The translations under genes and the position numbers were made by a program. Source: Achatina immaculata (lineage: Eukaryota > Mollusca > Gastropoda > Stylommatophora > Achatinidae). From it: a DNA stretch of 64,000 nt. Shown piece after piece: positions 57,206 through 64,000 of this stretch (the first letter of the stretch is position 1; every line of letters starts with the position of its first letter). Below the pieces are notes generated by a model that did not search any database, had not been told where the DNA came from, and saw only the letters and a program-made list of their open reading frames with translations. The stretch covers positions 1,188,001-1,252,000 of the forward strand of contig CM019700.1 of NCBI GenBank assembly GCA_009760885.1, read 5' to 3'.

Positions 57206-57465
57206 TATCATCATCATCATCATCATCATCATGTGCCGTGCCGACTGGCGTTGGCTATTATGCTTCTCAAGAGTACCCGATCCTTCATGCAGGCCATCAG
57301 TTCAGTTGGTGATCTCCTCTCACACCATCCCGTCAGACTGTACAGTATTATTTCTCTTGGTCTTCCTCTTGATCTTCTTCCTTCTATTTTTCCTGTTGTT
57401 ATAATATTTTCAATGCCCCCTCTTCTCATTGCATGTCCTATGAAAGTACATTGTCTCTCTACATA
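57206..57465 (-). mobile_element. 5'-truncated LINE (family 1)
   Basis: A CAT tail (57209-57232) is followed on the minus strand by MRRGGIENIITTGKIEGRRS and SRHGT-ending text, 66 residues open. The right edge, by comparison with 39.1 kb, is about 57459. No clear target duplication. Confidence 0.88.
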
Positions 57466-58150
57466 TGTAGAAAGTTAGGGTGTCTGTTGCCTATATCCTT
57501 TAATTCTCTTCTTGCTGTTGTTGCACAATTGCCTCGATGTTGAAACAGTTTGCAGAATCTGTTTGCTACAATATCCGCACAGCGACGCAACAAGAACAGC
57601 CAGGCTCTCCAACAATTCTACAACAGAACACCATCTGACAAAGTATACTGCAATGAAACATGCAGTCATCCAACATAACTCACAGTTAACATTCCAAGAG
57701 AGACTGAACCAGGTCTGCCGTTAGAATAAACTCTCAATGATGACATTTATTGATGGACAAAATGAAAGGCGAAATGATGAGAATGAATGAATAGCCCATC
57801 AGGCTATGAAACTATGCAACACAATCAAGATTCCCGGCCTGAGTATTCAGCGTCATTGTGAAGAAACCTATTACACTTCCAAATACAAAAACTCGCAGAT
57901 TCCAACAGGAATCATCACAGCCAAAAAAAAAAAACAATAACAAAAATATAACTCTTCAGAAACTCCCATTTTAACTACTCAAAACAGGACAAAGGCTCAA
58001 AATCTAAGAAGATTTCTATCACATTTCTATCAATCTTCGAAAAATCTTCGAACATCTCTCATATAAATCACCCATAAGCCACAAAAAATGCAACAAGCTC
58101 TCAAACCATCCTATAAAGACTATCTTCAAAAATTAACATGTCAAAAACAT
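57466..58150. other. No recognisable gene
   Basis: Short frames only (64 and 70 residues around 57500-57720); no motif recognised. Confidence 0.4.
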
Positions 58151-58151
58151 C

Positions 58152-58605
58152 CTCTAACTGAACCTGAGCTAGGACTCTAACCTGAAGTAGGACTCTAACC
58201 TGAGCTAGGACACTAACCTGAGCTAGGACTCTAACCAGAACGAGGATTCTAACCTGAACTAGGACTGCAACCTGAACTAAGACTCTAACTTGAAGTAGGA
58301 TTCTAACCTGAGCTAGGACTCTAACCTGAACTAAGACTCTGACTTGAAGTAGGATTCTAACCTGAGCTAGGACTCTAACCTGAACTAAGACTAACCTGAA
58401 CTAAGACTAACCTGAACTAGGGCTCTAACTTGAGCTAGGACTCTAGCTTGAAGTAGGACTCTAACCTGAACTGGAACTCTAACCTTAGCTAGGATTCTAA
58501 CCTTAGCTAGGATTCTAACCTTAGCTAGGACTCCAACCTGAAGTAGGACTCTAAACTGAACTAGGACTAACCTGAACTAGGACTCTAACCTAAACTAAAC
58601 TAAAC
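58152..58605. repeat. 18-bp minisatellite
   Basis: The unit is 'cctgaactaggactctaa', about 25 copies with agctagg, aagtagg and aactaag variants. Confidence 0.95.
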
Positions 58606-58654
58606 TACTACCTAGCACACTCGCTCTCTTTCTTTTCGTTTTCTGTATCCCCAG

Positions 58655-59003
58655 TCCTCGCCCAGAAGACATGGGATTCTCTTGAGGCCAGAAGACATGG
58701 GATTCTCTTGAGGCCAGAAGACATGGGATTCTCTTGAGGCCAGAAGACATGGGATTCTCTTGAGCCAAGAAGACATGGGATTCTCTTGAGCCAAGAAGAC
58801 ATAGGATTCTCTTGAGCCAAGAAGACATGGGATTCTCTTGAGGCCAGAAGACATGGGCTTCTCTTGAGGCCAGAAGACACGGGCTTCTCTTGAGGCCAGA
58901 AGACACGGGATTCTCTTGAGCCCAGAAGACACGGGATTCTCTTGAGCCCAGAAGACACGGGATTCTCTTGAGCCCAGAAGACATGGGATTCTCTTGAGCC
59001 CAG
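58655..59003. repeat. 26-bp minisatellite, about 13 copies
   Basis: The unit reads 'agaagacatgggattctctt' plus 'gaggcc'. Variants ('gagccaag', 'gagcccag', 'cacggg') are grouped in blocks of neighbours, a sign of stepwise local duplication. The three overlapping long minus frames are repeat products. Confidence 0.96.
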
Positions 59004-59269
59004 GCTTGTTTCGGCCCAGTGCATTCAAAGCAAGGTTACCCTTTGTCTTACTAAGCAATCAAAACGACAGTGTTCAAAATCTACCCATGTCTCATAAATT
59101 AGGACATATTCTTGTACATTTCCTGCAGATACACTTTATCTTGTATTTAGAAAGGCCAAAAAAAAAAAAAACTGCACCTGGAGATACTTTTAGGTGCCCT
59201 CACCTTTTATGAATTTATAATTCACAATTGTTCATTCAGATAACTTAAAACAGAGTGAAAATATGTTTA

Positions 59270-59480
59270 GAATTTTAACATAAGATTTGCTTGCGAGGTC
59301 CTCTGCAATGGTCGCCGTTTTTCATCATGGTAGTGGAGCCTGCTAAAGAACCAATGCACATTTTCTTGCTTTTTAGCTTCGTTCCAGGTCTGCAAAAACA
59401 GCCATCGTACACCCCCCCATACCTCCCTCCTTTCTACCCACAACACCCGATGTTTATGTTTCACGCCCTCACCCTATCGG
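59270..59480 (-). repeat. Element B, antisense copy 2
   Basis: In antisense: 'gaaacataaacatcgggtgt', a G-rich run, 'gatggctgtttttgcagacc' and 'tttagcaggctccactacca'. It parallels 55170-55345 and 37320-37560. Confidence 0.6.
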
Positions 59481-60515
59481 AAGGTCTTTTACAAGTGTAT
59501 GATCTTTTGGTAAACCGCTCTCAGGTCTGTTTTCTTGAGAGGCTTCTCACTGACATATGTCAGAAGTCATGTCATTTGATGTCACAGTTAATGACACAAT
59601 GGGAGACAGACACTGTCCAGCCTTTTTTTTTTTTAATCCTGTCTTTTCCAGAGTTTAAATGTCAGTTCGTGCTAAATCTGGACTCCCCAAATCGCCAAGA
59701 AGAGGTCCATAATTTGCCCCTAGGTTCACCCCCGCAAGTTTTTGCCTCATATTCAAATTATTTGGTTCAAAGCGTAGTTACTTTGGTCTGCACAGACTGG
59801 ACGCTTTTTCTGAAATGAGTCTTCTGTTAAAAAAGCGTTCTGTGTTTTGCGTGGAGCATCTTAGGATGGTGGAGGTGACTCTGTGATCAGACTTTAATGT
59901 AAGCAGGATGTGCTAGAATATAACAAATGCAAAGTTTCAGTAAAAAGGATTTCATTTTTTTCGTGAAATTCGACAAAAGGGAGCGAATCTTGAGGGAAAG
60001 TCAAATCAGATCTTAGTTTCCTAGTTCATTGGAGCGGAACTTTCGAACGTTACTCTGGTCTGTATGTTCCAAAGTTTTTTGAAAAGATAGAGAAATGGCA
60101 AGAGTGGTATTTCCTTTAACATGGATCTTTTACGTACTTGGACGAACGGATAGACGCCCAGCCACGTTTTATGCTGCTGGAGGCCTCTAGAGAATATGCT
60201 GTTAGTAGCATGTTATCCATGGGCCTGGTATCATGGGCCGGGATGGAGACACCATCTATCGCCACGAGAAAACGAATCCAATATCCACATCCAGTATCAG
60301 ACCTCCCTTCGTCCTTGTCCTCGTCCTCGTCCTTGTTTCCTTGGAATTATGAGCATGATTTTGTGTGCAGGGAGAATGGAATTTTATAAGATGCTGCACA
60401 ACCATTTCACCCACTCCCCATCATCCCCACAACTACCACTCCCCACCCCCCCCATTCCCACTCCCTTCTTGTTCTGTTGATTGGTCACTCTGTTTTCGTC
60501 AGCCACTACTTTTTC
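59481..60515. other. No recognisable gene
   Basis: About 1 kb with no defined repeat. Frames of up to 175 residues starting before 59480 run out of element B and show no motif. Confidence 0.4.
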
Positions 60516-60519
60516 AAAA

Positions 60520-60835
60520 CAAGGGAGGTCGGGGGCTACCACTCCTAAAACAGGGGAAGTCATCGGGGGGGGGGGGATGCCACTCTTAAAACAGGGGAAG
60601 TCATTGGGGGGCTATCACTCATAAAACAGGGGAAGTCATCGGGGTGTCTACCACTCCTAAAACAGGGGAAGTCATCGGGGGGTGGGGGCTACCACTCCTA
60701 AAACAGGGGAAGTCATCGGGGGGCCCAGCACTCCTAAAACAGGGGAAGTAATCGGGGGCTACCACTCCTCAAACAGGGGAAGTCATGGGGGGGGGGGGCT
60801 ACCACTCCTAAAATAGGGGAAGTCATCGAGGCTCT
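60520..60835. repeat. About 35-bp G-rich minisatellite
   Basis: The unit reads 'ctaccactcctaaaacaggg' plus 'gaagtcatcgggggg', with about nine copies and variable G runs. Confidence 0.94.
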
Positions 60836-61112
60836 GAAGCAAATGCACAAGCTGGGCCCCTCTATCACTGGGACTGCTGGTATGGTGAATGTGCAGAAGC
60901 AGAAGTATGATATGGATTACAGTGGATATTTTAACAGGCACGGAAAAAAAAGCGAGGAAAATGCACTTATTACTCGCGCAGACTACGTCGTCATGGAGAC
61001 CACCACGATCCCCGCCCCCATTGGTCAGACAGTGCCTGTTGCTTAAAGCACCAAAGGGGAGATTGGGACAGGGTCTTGAGCAGCTGTAGTTCACTTGTCC
61101 TGAAAGCAATGC
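60836..61112 (+). repeat. Element B, copy 7
   Basis: 'cgtcatggagaccaccacga', 'tccccgcccccattggtcag' and 'gagattgggacagggtcttg' with 'agcagctgtagttcac' match copy 1. Confidence 0.65.
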
Positions 61113-61175
61113 CTTCAGTCTGTAACAGTGGTCTTCAGTCTGTAACAGTGGTCTTCAGTCTGTAACAGTGATCTT
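61112..61175. repeat. 20-bp repeat x 3
   Basis: 'tcttcagtctgtaacagtgg' three times in a row at the right edge of element B. Confidence 0.93.
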
Positions 61176-61329
61176 CGCTCCCGGGCTATGTACTTTCAAA
61201 AATTACTAAAGAAATGAACCTTCGGCCATCAAGGTACAGCACGGTCAAAATATTGTCCGTTGATTATGTAGCAGACTACGGGATATATGGTTACAAGAGA
61301 GCATTTGTCACCCTTATGATTTTCTCTTT

Positions 61330-61560
61330 TCAACTTACGGGGTGAGAATCCCGTGACAGAGAGTTGTGGGAGAGACTGTTGAGTTTCGGTCAGTCTACGA
61401 CTGGATGTTAAATTTGTTGTGGGTGGATTCTTGTTGATCTGACGTGAAGATGCGATGTCCTGTGTTAGTTGTTGGAACGTATGATTGGACTTGCCATGTG
61501 GCAGGGTAACCTGCCGGCGGTCAGCTATTCATCATCATCATCATGTCCATTGATTAAATA
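61330..61560 (+). mobile_element. LINE-like 3' terminal fragment D, copy 2
   Basis: 'cccgtgacagagagttgtgg' (RELWERL in frame) is followed by 'cgtatgattggacttgccat' and 'gtggcagggtaacctgccgg', and it ends in a CAT tail at 61530-61544. It aligns with 54640-54850. Confidence 0.55.
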
Positions 61561-61854
61561 TTATATCAACTTATTACGCTTGACTAGTTTGGCTTTCCAT
61601 ATTTGTTTGTGCTAACACCATGCTTAAAGGAATCTGGAGGACGAAACCTGAGTCTGGAGACGGTGTTTAACTACTTCAGGACCACTCACTTTTCAGAACA
61701 CTGGTTCGAAGATGATTTACAAACAGCACCAAACTAGGGCCGCATAGGCCCTCACATGCACGCACGGGCACTTACTGTTTTAATTATTTTCAAAAGTTTA
61801 ATTAGAAATGGGTGCCCACACGGTTTTAAAACAGCACCTTGTAGGAGAAAGTAA

Positions 61855-62030
61855 ATCATCATCAATCATAATGTGCTGTCTCTTCGAGGAAGTTTGGCTG
61901 CATTGGTTGTCCAACTTTCTCTGTCCTTGCTTTTCATATCGCAAGTGACCGAGCAGAATCCAATCCATTTCTTTAAATGTTCTTCACCAATCTACATCGT
62001 TGTCGACTTCTTTCTCATCGTTTTTTTTTC
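61855..62030 (-). mobile_element. LINE 3' tail (family 3), copy 2
   Basis: A weak CAT tail (61857-61870) is followed by text that aligns with 2960-3120. Badly decayed. Confidence 0.45.
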
Positions 62031-62974
62031 TCCTTTCTGCATTTCATTCTAGTGTGGTTTTCATTATTGTGTTTTACCTCTTGATATCAGAGAAATAATT
62101 TCTTATTTTTTCTCTTATATCTCTTCTTAATTTTAGGCGATTTAGTTTTATTTTATGTCCATGGAGTACGTCCCATTCTTGTGTATACCCACGTTTCAAA
62201 AGCTTTATTTTTTTCTTCTCCATTTTCTTATTTAAGGAAAGAATGCAAAATCTAGGTCCTAATCCACAAGTTTATGACTGGTTTTCTGCAGAACAAATAT
62301 GACCAGGCAGTAGATTTATGAGGTTTTAATTATAACAACGGGGGTAACTTGGATGCAAGAAATTAAACAAGCAGTAATAAACGTCTATTTTCTGCCGTTT
62401 AATAGAAAATATACGTTCTTTATGGTTCTTGTTGTCTTTCAGCGAGTAATTAATAATCCAGGAACGTTACTTGTTATGGAGAAAGGGGGGGGGGTCTGCT
62501 CAAGTTGTCTGTCGCCTCAGCATGTAAATGATTATAGTTTTGGATGGATGCATGGACGGACGGACGGACGGACTCCGCACGTGTCCATAGGGGCGCTCCA
62601 ATTTCCTCTTCGTTATCTCCATCAGCGTACAGATTAAACACCCGTTCTGTGTGGACTTAACTACCTTTCCTGTGCTTTTATCATTAATCGTTTTGGGATT
62701 CGCTACCACAACTTTCATTCCCTAGCTCGTTCATTCTTGACGGAAGCAGTGATTTACCAGTTGTCAGTCAGTCAAGTCTTTGGACCGACTAGCTACTGTG
62801 CTACGAAGCAGCGGATGGTGAAATACATGTGATGAAAATAGTTTTTGCTTTCTGTGTTGTACAAATGAAATGAGTAACCTTTGCTGGTATTTAGAACTGG
62901 CGTTGTGAAATATCATTTCTCCAAATGCTGATATACATCGTGAATATCATTTCTCCAACTAATGGTATAACTTC

Positions 62975-62975
<1 letters not shown>
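62031..62975. other. No recognisable gene; (GACG)n at 62549-62571
   Basis: T-rich on the left, with short tracts only. At 62900-62975 'aatatcatttctccaa' occurs twice. Confidence 0.45.

Positions 62976-62978
<3 letters not shown>

Positions 62979-63026
<48 letters not shown>
62979..63026. repeat. (TA)n microsatellite
   Basis: About 24 TA units. Confidence 0.97.
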
Positions 63027-63031
<5 letters not shown>

Positions 63032-63043
63032 TTTGGTCGAAAA

Positions 63044-63150
63044 CAGTGGTTCTTTACCTGAAGTTCATGGGCCTTCTCCCCCACCCCCATTGTAGTGCAC
63101 TGAAATACTTTTGGGGGTCCACGGGCCAGTACAAGGACTGGTTCGATTAA
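63044..63150. mobile_element. hAT-like MITE, left end only
   Basis: 'cagtggttctttacctgaag' and 'ttcatgggcc' resemble the ends of the MITE at 20928-21539. The other end was not found. Confidence 0.4.
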
Positions 63151-63394
63151 AAATGTGCATTATCTGGGTGCTAATTATTGCTTCATACATGCTGAGGGAT
63201 AGACAGCTGTCTGAACCACATTTTCTTCAAAGATGGTACTTCGTCATTATGCAGGAATGTCCTCCGTGTGACTCGGTCTTTCGCAGGTTCTTCCCAGTCC
63301 TCGCTTGTGAAATAAAAATTCTCCCACTGACGACGACCTGCAAGGAAGCTGGGCTTGGCAGCACAGACAAGGCATGCGGAAGCTGTGGCCGAGT

Positions 63395-63870
63395 TTGCAA
63401 ATTCGTTGGATTTCTTACTGGGGAGATATTTTAAAAGACATTGTTTACAAGAACCCTGCGGCCTCCCTTGATGAACTCAAACTCAGAATTTGTTGCTGTT
63501 TACCGGACCCCTATGACCTCCCTCGATGAACTCTGCTCAGAATTTGCTGCTATTTACAAGACCCCTGTGACCTCCCTCGATAAACTCAAGCTCAGAATTG
63601 TTGCTGTTCACAAGACCCCTGTGACCTCCCTCCATAAACTCAAGCTCAGAATTGTTGCTGTTCACAAAACCCCTGTGACCTCCCTCGATGAACTCTGCTC
63701 AGAATTTGCTGCTGTTTACAAGACCCCTGTGACTTCCCTCCATAAACTCAAGCTCAGAATTTGTTGCTGAGATGGAAAAAAGTTACACCGAAAATGCTGG
63801 AGAAAACTTGGAGGGAAACTAAACACCGCTTGGACAACTTACTTGCCATGAAAGACGCACGATTTTAAAT
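63395..63870 (+). pseudogene. mariner/IS630-like transposase C-terminus with 54-bp expansion
   Basis: A plus frame reads WISYWGDILKDIVYKNPAAS and LDELKLRI, which fits the FLWGYxKDxVYxxP...L-ELKxRI segment after the last catalytic motif of mariner-like DDE transposases. After several tandem units, another frame gives VTPKMLEKTWRETKHRLDNL and LAMKDARF, fitting the family ending VTPEML-xVWRE-xYRLDxCRxTKGAHI. The catalytic D,D,E/D residues are not in the window's readable part. Stops, frame changes and the expansion make it dead. The family call rests on these two motifs. Confidence 0.6.
63445..63770. repeat. 54-bp repeat within transposase coding sequence
   Basis: About six units of 'acaagacccctgtgacctcc' plus 'ctcgataaactcaagctcag' and 'aattgttgctgttc'. 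Each unit translates to 18 residues like KTPVTSLDKLKLRIVAVH, so most of the expansion stays in frame. Confidence 0.93.
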
Positions 63871-64000
63871 CTTTCACTTCTGAATTACTTTCCAGGTTAT
63901 GACAGAAGAAATTTTGCCGAGAAAATTTCTGTAGAAACTAGAAGGTAGTTACTCTATAATTTTAAAATATGGGTTCGGCTAGAAACGTTCTAACTTTTGA

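Noticed and set aside
58595..59058. Three overlapping minus-strand frames of 129-148 codons
   Set aside because: A 26-bp array read through in all three frames; period artefact.

Overview
The window reads as a gene-poor, repeat-dominated stretch of an invertebrate nuclear genome. A mollusc is my best guess: several RTE-like LINE families ending in (ATG)n, Penelope-like elements, tRNA-derived SINEs, long (TATC)n tracts and a very high minisatellite density are familiar from that group. The species cannot be fixed from sequence alone. I see no convincing multi-exon host protein gene. The one clean host-type gene is a complete tRNA-Phe(GAA) at 6627-6699, sitting in the loop of a 56-bp near-perfect inverted repeat.

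Layout. 0-5.3 kb: LINE 3' ends, a (TATC)n tract, a 28-bp satellite and antisense tRNA-derived SINE copies whose own pieces have become tandem arrays. 5.4-11 kb: a dispersed repeat called here 'element B', the tRNA hairpin inside a 48-bp satellite, and a Penelope-like element splitting a 30-31-bp satellite. 11.1-14.06 kb: an LTR-bounded, internally deleted Ty3/gypsy element that keeps only integrase, with one frameshift. 14.7-22.5 kb: a 60-bp minisatellite made from LINE coding sequence, several antisense LINE tails, a SINE and a hAT-like MITE with an internal array. 24.97-32.05 kb: a full-length LINE whose 5' half is inverted, followed by nested, nearly identical duplications of its dead RT region together with a 30-bp minisatellite. 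32-39 kb: mostly tandem arrays. 39-50 kb: short 5'-truncated LINE insertions, two with clear 11-bp target-site duplications, a LINE RNase H remnant and a 31-bp satellite broken by a LINE. 50-64 kb: purine/pyrimidine-rich tracts, more minisatellites, more element B copies and a decayed mariner-like transposase C-terminus with a 54-bp in-frame expansion.

The genes do not form a host pathway. The theme is retrotransposons and transposons landing in one another and in satellites, with short pieces of those elements then amplified into minisatellites. Every recognisable protein region is a fragment of RT, endonuclease, integrase, GIY-YIG nuclease, RNase H or transposase, and nearly all are visibly broken. 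All homology calls come from reading motifs by eye; no database search was run.
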